Assembly: GCA_947446815.1 (NCBI GenBank)
Contig: CANFGT010000001.1
Coordinates: 124,001-188,000 of the forward strand
DNA: 64,000 bases
Direction of reading: 5' to 3'
DNA from: Acidimicrobiaceae bacterium
GTDB lineage: Bacteria; Actinomycetota; Acidimicrobiia; Acidimicrobiales; Ilumatobacteraceae
Under the pieces are notes generated by a model. It was given only the letters and a program-made list of their open reading frames with translations, was not told the origin of the DNA and searched no databases. Below are positions 43,849-51,738 of this stretch, one piece after another; position 1 is the stretch's first letter; the number at the start of each line of letters is the position of its first letter. The translations under genes were made by a program, and so were the position numbers.

Positions 43849-44805
43849 ATGGCGGCCAATAAGACAATGGTGAATTCCACTGAACGAATGCTGAATCTCG
43901 TTGCGTTGCTCAGTGAGTCAACGCTTCCACTCACACTCGAGGACATCTCGAACAGCATGCGCGGTCAGTATCCAGACAAAGACGAAGCGCGTCGTACGGC
44001 GTTTGAACGCGACAAAAAATCCCTCCGCAAATTGGGCATTCCAATTACGACGCAAACTCTTGCAGGAAGCGATGCAGGTAAAACTGCGTACTCCATTGAT
44101 CGCGCTGGCTACACATTGATTGACTTTGCACTCACAAAAGAAGAACTTTCTGCATTGCAACAAGCCGCTGCTTTGGTTCAAATTGGCACCACATGGGGCA
44201 AGCAGGCTGTGCAGTGGCTGGGTGGAGAAATTGTCGACACTGAACTGGCCGGTGCTGTCCGTGTTGACGCGCAGTCGCACGTGCTCCCAACGTTGTGGGC
44301 AGCAGTTGCCTCGAGCAATGCAGTGTCGTTTTCGTATCACGGTCGTCGTCGTAACGTGCACCCGTATGGCTTAATTGCCCGTAACGGATTCTGGTACCTC
44401 ATCGCATTTGATACAGAACGCAACATGCAAGTGACGTATCGCGTGGACCGAATTGAAGACAGCATCACAGTGGGAGCATCCAACTCGTTTGAACGCCCCG
44501 AAGGTTTTGACCTCGCCACGGCTTACAAGCGCGACCCCAAGGATTTCGCCGGTGCTGGATCTGAAGTTGCCATTGTGCGTCTCGATCACCGCGTTGCTCC
44601 GGCAGTGATGCGCGAATTGGGCGACGAAGCAGTTGTGGCCCGTCGCACCGACGGCTCCATTGATGTGGAAGTGGCATGCGGTAACCGCCCAGCATTTAAG
44701 TCATGGTTGTTTGCCATGGTTGATCGTGCAGAAGTCATCTCGCCCGAATCGGTGCGTCAGGAGATCATTGCTGATCTTCAGCGCATGGCAGGAGGTGCCC
44801 AATGA
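43849..44805 (+). CDS. pafB: PafB-like WYL-domain transcriptional regulator
   Basis: 318 residues. An N-terminal winged helix (STERMLNLVALLSESTLPLTLEDISNSM) is followed by a WYL domain (NAVSFSYHGRRRNVHPYGLIARNGFWYLIAFDTER). PafB and PafC form the heterodimeric activator of the LexA-independent DNA-damage response in mycobacteria. It overlaps pafC by 4 nt (ATGA). TATCCT ends 7 nt before ATG 43849. No proteasome or Pup gene, the usual neighbours, is in this window. Confidence 0.9.
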   Translation: MAANKTMVNSTERMLNLVALLSESTLPLTLEDISNSMRGQYPDKDEARRTAFERDKKSLRKLGIPITTQTLAGSDAGKTAYSIDRAGYTLIDFALTKEELSALQQAAALVQIGTTWGKQAVQWLGGEIVDTELAGAVRVDAQSHVLPTLWAAVASSNAVSFSYHGRRRNVHPYGLIARNGFWYLIAFDTERNMQVTYRVDRIEDSITVGASNSFERPEGFDLATAYKRDPKDFAGAGSEVAIVRLDHRVAPAVMRELGDEAVVARRTDGSIDVEVACGNRPAFKSWLFAMVDRAEVISPESVRQEIIADLQRMAGGAQ

Positions 44806-45746
44806 GCGGTAGGCGTGGACCCCGCAGTGCAGAAGACCGTGTACGCGGCTTACTGGTGATGTTGCCATGGCTCATGCAGCGCAAGCGCGTTGCGATTGCC
44901 GATATGGCGAGGCAATTCAACATGAGCGAGTCCGATCTCATCGAAGATATTGAATTGGCTTCCATGTGTGGTTTGCCCCCATATTCGCCGTATGAGCTCA
45001 CCGAGGTCTACATCGATGAAGACTTCATCCTTGTTGGGCCCAATAAGCACTTTGAACGTCGTCTCGAGCTCACGTCATCGGAAGCATTTGGTCTCAGTCT
45101 TCTTGCAGCTGCTGCGGAAGAAATGCCCGGGTTCTCCCGAGGCAAGGATCTCAAGAATGCCTTGAAGAAGTTGCGCAAAGTCTTGGGTGAAGGAATCGTT
45201 GATGTTGATGTCGAATCTCCGCAGTTCTTGCAAGAAGTGACGGAAGCATCAAAGTCGGGGGAGCGCCTGCGCATCACCTATTGGACACCAGCACGCAATG
45301 AAGAATCTGAGCGAGTGATCACAGTACGTTCAGTGTTTACCGATCGTGGCCATTGGTACATCGCCGCTGACGATGATGTTTCTGGTGATCGACGCCACTT
45401 CCGCGTGGACCGCATACGCATGATTGAAAACACTGGTGAATTCGTGGCAGTAAAGCAAGAACCTGTGCAAGTGCCGTCCTGGTTTGCTGATGCCGCCGAC
45501 AAGTTAGTCGTCACCATTGAAGTTGCTGCTGAAGCTGCGTGGGTAGTGGAGAGCTATCCGTGTCGTTCTCTGACTGAAAATGCCGACGGCTCTTTCCGTG
45601 CCGAGATGGTGGTGAACAGCGAACACTGGTTGGGTCGACTTTTGTTGCGGGGCGAAGGCAACGTGAAAGTGGTGGAGCCAAGCACGATGGCTGGATTGCA
45701 GCAATCTGTTGCAGCTCAGGTACTGGCCAATTACAACAAGAAGTAA
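44802..45746 (+). CDS. pafC: PafC-like WYL-domain transcriptional regulator
   Basis: 314 residues. The N-terminal region (EDRVRGLLVMLPWLMQRKRVAIADMARQFNMSESDLIEDIEL) is the winged helix; GERLRITYWTPARNEESERVI and GHWYIAADDDVSGDRRHFRVDRI belong to the WYL domain. It pairs with PafB. Its stop lies in a hairpin shared with the convergent exonuclease gene. Confidence 0.9.
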   Translation: MSGRRGPRSAEDRVRGLLVMLPWLMQRKRVAIADMARQFNMSESDLIEDIELASMCGLPPYSPYELTEVYIDEDFILVGPNKHFERRLELTSSEAFGLSLLAAAAEEMPGFSRGKDLKNALKKLRKVLGEGIVDVDVESPQFLQEVTEASKSGERLRITYWTPARNEESERVITVRSVFTDRGHWYIAADDDVSGDRRHFRVDRIRMIENTGEFVAVKQEPVQVPSWFADAADKLVVTIEVAAEAAWVVESYPCRSLTENADGSFRAEMVVNSEHWLGRLLLRGEGNVKVVEPSTMAGLQQSVAAQVLANYNKK

Positions 45747-45766
45747 CTACAACACGAAGTAGTTAC
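45743..45766. terminator. Hairpin holding both convergent stop codons
   Basis: GTAACTAC (45743-45750) and GTAGTTAC (45759-45766) form a perfect 8-bp inverted repeat with an 8-nt loop. The pafC stop and the exonuclease stop are in the two arms. It has low GC and no T-run, so it is at most a weak two-way terminator. Confidence 0.4.
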
Positions 45767-46359
45767 GAAAACAGATCGGGCAACTGATCTGGTTGTTGTA
45801 CATCCATCTCACGCATGAGATGGATTAATAGTTCTGCTGTGGCGGTGGCATCAGATTTTGCTTCGTGTGCATTTTCATGGTTGATGCCGTAATGCTCACA
45901 GAGAGCTTGCAGGGAATGTTTGCGAGTTCTTTCGAGGTCGGTTTTGCGGGCGAGGGCCAATGTGTCGACGTATGTATCGACCTTGTTCTCTAGTCCGACT
46001 CTCTTGGATTCTGCATGAAGAAAGTTGATATCGAATCTGGCATTGTGGGCAGTGAAGACGTTGCCTTCGCTGATAGTCCACACTTTCTCGAGAGCCTCAC
46101 GTAACGGCATACCCTCGGCGACTTGCTCGGCTGAGATGCCATGAACATGTTGTGCGCCATGGGTGTACTGGGAAGGGCTTTCAGGACGCACCACGGTGTC
46201 GAATGACTCGACAATCTCGCCCTCGCCATTGATCACAATGGCTGCAACCTGAATCACCCTGTCCGTTTCCGGATTAATTCCTGTGGTTTCAAAGTCGACA
46301 ACGGCGAAAGAAATATCACGCATTGATTTTGCGGATGTGTATTCGTAGTTGTTTGACAT
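45763..46359 (-). CDS. DEDDh 3'-5' exonuclease (DnaQ-like)
   Basis: 198 residues. Exo I is VVDFETTG (Asp22, Glu24), Exo II is AHNARFDINFL and Exo III is HEAKSDATATAELL. It resembles the epsilon proofreading subunit of DNA polymerase III or the stand-alone exonucleases of actinobacteria; it lacks extra domains such as the BRCT of DinG-like forms. TACTCT ends 7 nt before ATG 46359. Repair or proofreading is its likely task. Confidence 0.88.
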   Translation of the reverse strand: MSNNYEYTSAKSMRDISFAVVDFETTGINPETDRVIQVAAIVINGEGEIVESFDTVVRPESPSQYTHGAQHVHGISAEQVAEGMPLREALEKVWTISEGNVFTAHNARFDINFLHAESKRVGLENKVDTYVDTLALARKTDLERTRKHSLQALCEHYGINHENAHEAKSDATATAELLIHLMREMDVQQPDQLPDLFS

Positions 46360-46409
46360 AGCTGAAAGAGTAAGCCCTGGGTGGTGCAACGTAGGGAATG
46401 TGTGTTGCG

Positions 46410-46805
46410 TTAAGCGGTCGGTGGAGTCATGACATCGATAATTGTTTGCTTATCGAAATAATCTCGCCACAGCGTGAGCTTGCCGTTCTTGATCTCAAAC
46501 ACCCCAGCAACTGGAAGTGTTGTCCAACGTCCGTGAATCTCCACGCGGTCATCGCGTTCATTAAGAACAATTCCGTGTGTGAGGTCGCCCGAAGAAGTTT
46601 GACGAAGAATTTGCCAGTCGATTCCGGTGCACATGCCAAAGAAACCATTCAGCGTGTCCTTCAGACCTTGTGGTCCAAAAGTTTTTCCCATGGGAACATT
46701 GTCGTATTCAAAATCTTCAGAGACCATTGCGGCCGCGCCATCAAGATCACGCATGACAAGCGCTGCGATAAAGGATTGGACGAATTCTTCGGGAGTTGAT
46801 GCCAT
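46410..46805 (-). CDS. Limonene-1,2-epoxide hydrolase / SnoaL-like protein
   Basis: 131 residues, NTF2-like alpha+beta cone. MVSEDFEYDNVPMG, VEIHGRWTTLPVAGVFEIKNGKLTLWRDYFD are typical for the LEH group, with Arg and Asp residues for epoxide opening. Alternatively it is a polyketide cyclase-like protein of unknown substrate. ATG 46805 starts MASTPEEF; the frame is open to 46880 but no signal supports a longer protein. Confidence 0.75.
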   Translation of the reverse strand: MASTPEEFVQSFIAALVMRDLDGAAAMVSEDFEYDNVPMGKTFGPQGLKDTLNGFFGMCTGIDWQILRQTSSGDLTHGIVLNERDDRVEIHGRWTTLPVAGVFEIKNGKLTLWRDYFDKQTIIDVMTPPTA

Positions 46806-46827
46806 GGCACAAAGTGTGCCACACGAA

Positions 46828-48150
46828 CTACAGAAGTTCGGCGGCGAGACTGGCGACTTCACTGCGTTCACATGACGCAAGCGTCACATGGCCGAAGCAA
46901 CTCTGATTGGCGAACGCGTGGATAAGAACGGCGAGCGCATTGTTTGATTCACCCATATACGGAGCATCAATTTGGCTGGTGTCGCCAGTAAAGATCACTT
47001 TTGTTCCTTCACCGATACGGGTGAGGATGGTCTTCAAAGTAGTGGGTTCAAGATTCTGTGCTTCGTCCACCACAACAAATTGGCGGTGCAGCGAGCGGCC
47101 GCGCAAGAAAGTGACGGATTCAAGGGAGAGTTGTCCACGAGCGGTGAGGTCTTCAATAAGTCGACGTGCATCATGACTACTGCGCTGATCGGTGAGGGCC
47201 ACGATGGCATCGTGGATTGCTGACATCCATGGATCGAGTTTCTCGTCGAGTCCACCAGGCAAGAAGCCAACATCGGCACGACCCACGGGGACAAGTGGTC
47301 GATAGACCGCAAGCTTTTCGTAGGTGCGTGATTCGACGACTTGCTCAAGTCCGGCAGCAATGGCCATCACGGTCTTGCCAGTGCCGGCGCGACCATCAAG
47401 CGCAATCACGCTGACGTCGGGGTCCATGAGAAGTTCAAGAGCAAAACGCTGTTCCTTCGAACGTGCTCGTAAACCCCATGCTTCGGGCGATGAAGCAGAG
47501 AGCAGTTCTGTCATCTCTCCGTTGCAGCGCACGAGGGCTGACTGCGATCCGGAACGAACAACAGCAAACTCGTTGACAACAAGTTCTGGATCGCGACCAA
47601 ATGCATTTGTGGCAACTTCGCCATCGTTGTAGAGACCATTCACGATGTCGCTGGAAACATCAAGGGTGAACCATCCCATGGGGCGAGTGTTGGCTGCGCG
47701 TCCGACCGGCTGGTGTTCTGCGGCGACAAGACCAAGGTGAGCTGCCTTAATGCGCAGGCCGGCGTCGTTTGAAATCACCTGAGTAGGGGCGTAACGAGAT
47801 TGGCCGAGGGCTGCACCAATGATTCGGTTATCCGGGACTTCTGGATTCAGGCCGTTTTCAATGAGACGATCGCGCTGAATGCCATTGACTTCGATGTGAA
47901 TCGTTGCGCTGCCAGGTTCACCGTTGAGGGGAGTGGGTTCATGAATGGAACCACCAGCGCGCTTACGAAGATCTTCAATGGTGCGCAATGCGGTTCGTGC
48001 AGAACGACCAACATCATCGGGGCGACTCTTCAACCCATCAAGTTCTTCCACCACGGTGAGAGGAATGACAATGTCGCATCCAGGGAATTGATGAAGACAT
48101 CCGGGATCTGCGACGAGAACAGAAGTGTCGAGAACGATGCGAGTGCGCAC
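46828..48150 (-). CDS. phoH: PhoH2-type PIN-helicase fusion
   Basis: 440 residues from GTG 48150. A PIN RNase domain (RIVLDTSVLVADP, PLTVVEELDGLK, with Asp-rich sites) is fused to a PhoH ATPase: ALDGRAGTGKTVMAIAAGLEQV, FLRGRSLHRQFVVVDEAQNLEPTTLK and VIFTGDTSQID. PhoH2 proteins unwind and cut RNA and are often linked to VapBC-like modules. The frame is open to TTG 48297, but the family normally starts M-R-T-x-V-L-D-T-S-V-L and GAGG stands before GTG 48150, so the shorter form is preferred. Confidence 0.9.
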   Translation of the reverse strand: MRTRIVLDTSVLVADPGCLHQFPGCDIVIPLTVVEELDGLKSRPDDVGRSARTALRTIEDLRKRAGGSIHEPTPLNGEPGSATIHIEVNGIQRDRLIENGLNPEVPDNRIIGAALGQSRYAPTQVISNDAGLRIKAAHLGLVAAEHQPVGRAANTRPMGWFTLDVSSDIVNGLYNDGEVATNAFGRDPELVVNEFAVVRSGSQSALVRCNGEMTELLSASSPEAWGLRARSKEQRFALELLMDPDVSVIALDGRAGTGKTVMAIAAGLEQVVESRTYEKLAVYRPLVPVGRADVGFLPGGLDEKLDPWMSAIHDAIVALTDQRSSHDARRLIEDLTARGQLSLESVTFLRGRSLHRQFVVVDEAQNLEPTTLKTILTRIGEGTKVIFTGDTSQIDAPYMGESNNALAVLIHAFANQSCFGHVTLASCERSEVASLAAELL

Positions 48151-48775
48151 AACAGCCTCAGAATGCGAGGTGCTCAACGTCGCACCGAGTGGTGACGAAA
48201 CGTCTGCACCGATCTGCTCCGCAACATGATCGATGACTTCATCATTCACCTCACGCGAACTCAAGTGGTGGATTTCAAGGTGAACTTTTTGTTTCAAAAA
48301 TGTTCTTGAAGGTCAATTTGAGGGAGATTTTTGAAATTTTTTAAAATATTTTTTCGGCACAAAAGTGACACTCATCACGGGCCTAAAAACGCTGGCAATC
48401 GCGAAATCCATGAAGTCCTTACACCGCTTGGGATTGCGCAGATTCAGAGATGCTTGAAGTTTCAAAAACCCTTTATCCACAAGGGGTTTTGAAATAGTGA
48501 CCTCGGGAAACCCTTGGTGTTATTGGGTTTCATCGTTTTTCTTGCAATGAAATCGAGACATCAAAGAAATGTTTTTTTGTGCTTCCGCGGTAATGGTGAT
48601 GACTGGAACACACAAAATTTTCTCTGTGTGTCACGTTCGTGATCACTAACGAATCGCGCGCTGAGATTTTGTCAAAAAGTGAGATAGTTGCATTTGCAAG
48701 TAATCGAATGCTTGCAATTACTGAAAATTGCCACTCTGATTGTAAGTACCACTCCGATTCCGAGGAGGAAACACA
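48151..48775. other. AT-rich region between phoH and the HU gene with hairpins and a DnaA-box match
   Basis: This 625-nt gap has no supported gene. It contains a T/A-rich stretch near 48328-48355, a near-perfect 14-bp hairpin (48460-48473 and 48481-48494), a 7-bp hairpin (48507-48513 and 48525-48531), and a direct repeat CCACTC-T/C-GATT (48731-48741, 48749-48759) just before the HU ribosome site. It is probably the leader and promoter region of the HU gene. Confidence 0.6.
48460..48494. repeat. 14-bp inverted repeat with a DnaA-box-like loop
   Basis: TTTCAAAAACCCTT (48460-48473) and AAGGGGTTTTGAAA (48481-48494) pair with one mismatch around a 7-nt loop. The sequence TTATCCACA at 48473-48481, spanning the loop, is a perfect DnaA box. 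Confidence 0.6.
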
Positions 48776-49060
48776 ATGACAAAAGCAGAACTCATCGAAG
48801 AGATTGCAAAGCAAGCTGAGTGCACGAAGGCAGACGCCGAGCGCACTCTCACAGCTTTCTTTGACTTAGTAGTTGCTTCTACCAAGAAGGGCGAAAAAGT
48901 GGCATGGCCGGGCTTCGGCTCGTTCAGCACCACCGATCGCAAGGAGCGCACCGGTCGCAACCCACAAACGGGTGCGGCAGTAACGGTTCCCGCCTCAACT
49001 GCGATGAAGTTCACAGCGAGCTCAACATTAAAAGCTCAGCTGAACCCAAACCGTAAGTAA
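48776..49060 (+). CDS. hup: HU-family DNA-binding protein
   Basis: 94 residues with the whole HU fold: MTKAELIEEIAKQAECTKADAERTLTAFFDL at the N-terminus and GFGSFSTTDRKERTGRNPQTG for the DNA-binding arm with the conserved Pro. It bends and compacts DNA. GAGGAGG 7 nt before ATG 48776 is a very strong ribosome site. Mycobacterial HupB carries a Lys-rich tail in the same chain; here the chain ends after the HU domain, and the tail is a separate gene 27 nt downstream. Confidence 0.95.
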   Translation: MTKAELIEEIAKQAECTKADAERTLTAFFDLVVASTKKGEKVAWPGFGSFSTTDRKERTGRNPQTGAAVTVPASTAMKFTASSTLKAQLNPNRK

Positions 49061-49087
49061 CCACTTACCCAACGATAGGAAACTAAA

Positions 49088-49435
49088 GTGGCAGCAAAGA
49101 AGAAAGCAGCAGCTAAAAAAGCTCCTGCACGTAAGAAGAAGGCAGCAGCCAAGAAGGCTCCTGCACGCAAGAAGAAAGCAGCAGCTAAGAAGGCTCCTGC
49201 AAAGAAGAAGAAGGCAGCCAAGAAGGCAGCCCCTGCAAAGAAGAAGGCTGCTAAGAAAGCAGCTCCTGCAAAGAAGAAGAAGGCTGCAAAGAAGGCCGCC
49301 CCAGCTAAGAAGAAGGCAGCCAAAAAGGCAGCCCCAGCTAAGCGCAAGGCAGCAAAGAAGGCAGCTCCAGCAAAGAAGAAGGCAGCTGCAAAGCGCAAGC
49401 CTGCCGCCCGTAAGAAGGCAGCAAAGAAGAAGTAA
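49088..49435 (+). CDS. Histone H1-like Lys/Ala/Pro-rich DNA-binding protein
   Basis: 115 residues composed almost only of Lys, Ala, Pro and Arg, in repeats of the type AAKKAPA and AAKKAAPAKKK. It matches the C-terminal tail of actinobacterial HupB and eukaryotic histone H1, which bind DNA non-specifically through charge. GTG 49088 follows AGGAAACTAAA, a plausible ribosome site. It is in the same transcript as the HU gene and is followed by a strong terminator. Confidence 0.85.
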   Translation: MAAKKKAAAKKAPARKKKAAAKKAPARKKKAAAKKAPAKKKKAAKKAAPAKKKAAKKAAPAKKKKAAKKAAPAKKKAAKKAAPAKRKAAKKAAPAKKKAAAKRKPAARKKAAKKK

Positions 49436-49441
49436 TTCTTC

Positions 49442-49461
49442 TTTCGCTCTTTTAAGCGAAA
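49442..49461. terminator. Short hairpin just after the H1-like gene
   Basis: TTTCGCT (49442-49448) and AGCGAAA (49455-49461) form a 7-bp stem; only the minus strand would give a T-run after it. Confidence 0.35.
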
Positions 49462-49482
49462 AAACCAACCGGCTCGGAGTGC

Positions 49483-49519
49483 AGAAGAGGGGGACGCAAG
49501 TCCCCCTCTTCTCTTTTGT
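49483..49519 (+). terminator. Strong rho-independent terminator of the HU/H1-like operon
   Basis: AGAAGAGGGGGAC (49483-49495) and GTCCCCCTCTTCT (49500-49512) pair perfectly over 13 bp with a GCAA tetraloop; CTTTTG follows. Confidence 0.9.
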
Positions 49520-49537
49520 ATCGGCAAGACTTTGAAT

Positions 49538-50326
49538 ATGTCTGATTCCACCGATTCGGTTCTTGTTGATCTTGCAGGCGAAGTTGCCTCGATTGACAAT
49601 CTGGTTCAATCACTCTCATTCGAGGATTGGGCGAAGCAAACACCTGCACCAGGTTGGACTGTTGCAGACCAGGTGATTCATCTCGGTCTTTTTGATCGCC
49701 GTGCGCAATGGTCAATGACCGAGCCTGACCGATTCCAAGATGACATGCGCGCTTTGATGGCCAAGGGCGGTGTTGACGCGATCCATGATGCGGAACGAAA
49801 TCGTTCACCACAGGATTTACTGACGTGGTGGCGCGAAGGCGCAACTGCATTGGCGTCTGAATCTCGCAGTCTGGATTTGTCTGCGCGATGTGTGTGGTAC
49901 GGCCCATCGATGAGCGCACGCTCGATGTTGACAGCTCGTTTGATGGAAACGTGGGCGCACGGATACGACATTGCCGATGCGGTAGGCGCGGTCTTGCCAG
50001 CAACTGATCGCTTACGCCATGTCGCCCACATCGGGGTGGGAGCGCGTCGGTTCGCATTCGCCGCCAACAAACGTGAGATGCCTGACACTGACGTTTATGT
50101 AGAGCTCACTGCTCCCAGTGGTGCTGTGTGGACGTGGGGAGATTCGTCGGCTGAGAACTCAGTGAAGGGTGATGCGCTGAATTTCTGTTTGGCAGTGACG
50201 CAACGACGTCATCTTGATGACTGTGATCTCAACGTGCACGGTTCACTTGCATCCGAGTGGATGTCGATTGCTCAGGCCTTTGCTGGTGCGCCTGGAGTAG
50301 GACGCGAAAAGGGTCAGTTCGACTAA
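49538..50326 (+). CDS. TIGR03084 / DinB-like maleylpyruvate isomerase family protein
   Basis: 262 residues. LVQSLSFEDWAKQTPAPGWTVADQVIHLGLFDRRAQWS is the MDMPI_N/DinB-type metal-binding helix bundle, with His residues that may bind a metal. The end resembles TIGR03084 proteins of actinobacteria, which may use mycothiol as cofactor. Reaction unknown. ATG 49538 is chosen over TTG 49532. It lies right after the HU terminator and ends 4 nt into the convergent PIG-L gene. Confidence 0.72.
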   Translation: MSDSTDSVLVDLAGEVASIDNLVQSLSFEDWAKQTPAPGWTVADQVIHLGLFDRRAQWSMTEPDRFQDDMRALMAKGGVDAIHDAERNRSPQDLLTWWREGATALASESRSLDLSARCVWYGPSMSARSMLTARLMETWAHGYDIADAVGAVLPATDRLRHVAHIGVGARRFAFAANKREMPDTDVYVELTAPSGAVWTWGDSSAENSVKGDALNFCLAVTQRRHLDDCDLNVHGSLASEWMSIAQAFAGAPGVGREKGQFD

Positions 50327-51096
50327 AGCCTGTCCATTAAATGAAAAATCTCTGCGGCAGTGACGCCGTGAGGCTTTCCAAGTTCCGCCATTCGATTGCG
50401 CATGCGTTGACGGAACACTTCCATTCCGTCATCGTCAGTGGCTTTCATTGTGCTCTCAAACTGACTCTCGTGGCTCTCTAACGCTGCGAATTTGGCATTG
50501 ACATATGTTGAGATGTCTTCAAAGTGATTCGGCTCATCGGCTTCCCATAACAGCAGCGCATCGGGGCGATGATGCACCACGCCATGATCTGACATGTGGT
50601 GCTTGAGGAAGTGTGGATCACGTGCTGCGACGATGGCATCGCACACGTTCAGGCCCGTATTGCGATGGTCGGGGTGAAGTCGGTAACGCTTCCACGGGTC
50701 GTGTGAAAGAACAACATCAGGCTTGATGGTGCGAATTGCAAGTGCAATGCGGTCTATGGCGTGTTTGGAATGTTCCAACTCCCCATCGATATACCCAAGG
50801 AACGAGACAGTGCCGGTTGCGCCGAGAGCTGCAGCTGCATTTCGCTGTTCCACTTGGCGTGAGGCGATGAGCGCTGGAATGTCTGCATCCGGGTTCCATG
50901 TGCCTTTAGATCCGTCGGTGCAAACGAGGTGATGCACGACCGCGCCAGAAGCAGACCATTTTGCAAGTGTCCCACCGCAGCCAAACTCAACATCATCGGG
51001 ATGTGCACCGATAGCGAGGACTACTTTCGGTGTTGCCAAGTTGCTGGTGTATGCAGCCTGTGCCACGGGTGGCTGACCTGGTTCGTTTGCGCTCAT
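50323..51096 (-). CDS. PIG-L (LmbE/MshB-like) zinc deacetylase
   Basis: 257 residues. AIGAHPDDVEFGCGGTLAKW holds the AHPDD zinc site, and HDPWKRYRLHPDHRNTG the third His. This family includes MshB, which deacetylates the mycothiol precursor, and Mca, which cleaves mycothiol conjugates; related enzymes deacetylate other N-acetylglucosaminides. Which one this is remains open. Its start overlaps the end of cofC by 4 nt, so cofC and this gene form an operon. Confidence 0.85.
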   Translation of the reverse strand: MSANEPGQPPVAQAAYTSNLATPKVVLAIGAHPDDVEFGCGGTLAKWSASGAVVHHLVCTDGSKGTWNPDADIPALIASRQVEQRNAAAALGATGTVSFLGYIDGELEHSKHAIDRIALAIRTIKPDVVLSHDPWKRYRLHPDHRNTGLNVCDAIVAARDPHFLKHHMSDHGVVHHRPDALLLWEADEPNHFEDISTYVNAKFAALESHESQFESTMKATDDDGMEVFRQRMRNRMAELGKPHGVTAAEIFHLMDRL

Positions 51097-51668
51097 GGGG
51101 TGTCCTTTCGGCGACGTTCTAGTTCGCTGAGGTCATCAGCGGTATCAAGATCAAGTGCAAGTGATGCGTCTTCGATGATTGCGTAGACAAGACCACATGA
51201 TTCAGCGGTGCGAATGTGATTATCCAAACTGCCGGGGCCGTACGCCGTGGTGAATGGACTAGCGATGGGAAACGACAACACATTGGTTCCATCGCTGTGA
51301 CGGTCAGTCACCATCGTGACAATTCCTTCGCGGGCGACATGGCCCAGTTCTTCTGCAAGGGGAAGATCAGCGTGCGCAACAATGATGTGATCAAAGCCAA
51401 GTGCAGCGATTGCTTCACGACCAGCTGTGACAGCAACGTCGAGGCCAGGTGTGGAGCAATGCACAACGTGAGCACCCAGCGAGGTGGCCCAGGTTGCAAC
51501 AGCATCATCAGAACACACAACGTACGTAGGAAGAGGAGAAGCGGCGCGTATGACCGTCTCAGCACACGTACGCGCCAAGTCTTCGCGTTGTGATGGCGTG
51601 AGAGTGTCCGCAAGGCGTCCTTTCGCCATGGTGAATGACTTCACGGGGATCACTACGGCAGCTCGCAC
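51093..51668 (-). CDS. cofC: CofC/FbiD-type phospholactate or PEP guanylyltransferase
   Basis: 191 residues. VIPVKSFTMAKGRLADTLTPSQREDLARTCAETVI is the nucleotidyl-binding N-terminus, and VAHADLPLAEELGHVA, FPIASPFTTAYGPGSLDNHIRTAE and LDLDTADDLSEL complete the CofC family pattern. It makes the GDP-activated precursor (from 2-phospho-L-lactate or PEP) for coenzyme F420, which the two LLM enzymes at 1 and 6058 need. The overlap with the PIG-L gene suggests one operon. Confidence 0.88.
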   Translation of the reverse strand: MRAAVVIPVKSFTMAKGRLADTLTPSQREDLARTCAETVIRAASPLPTYVVCSDDAVATWATSLGAHVVHCSTPGLDVAVTAGREAIAALGFDHIIVAHADLPLAEELGHVAREGIVTMVTDRHSDGTNVLSFPIASPFTTAYGPGSLDNHIRTAESCGLVYAIIEDASLALDLDTADDLSELERRRKDTP

Positions 51669-51738
51669 ATGACAAGCCTACGAAGCCAGAGCCTTCACGG
51701 GGGAGGTGGTCGTCCTGGTAGTCGCCTACGCTGTCTGT

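Noticed and set aside
48473-48481. Chromosome origin at the DnaA box
   Set aside because: Only one box was seen and dnaA, dnaN and gyrB are not nearby, so an origin is not supported.
49088-49435. Short repeats that could suggest a CRISPR array
   Set aside because: They are codon repeats for Lys-Ala-Pro with no unique spacers.
49028-49609. 193-residue Leu/Cys-rich minus-strand frame
   Set aside because: It is the complement of the Lys/Ala repeat gene; repeated codons give long open frames on every strand.
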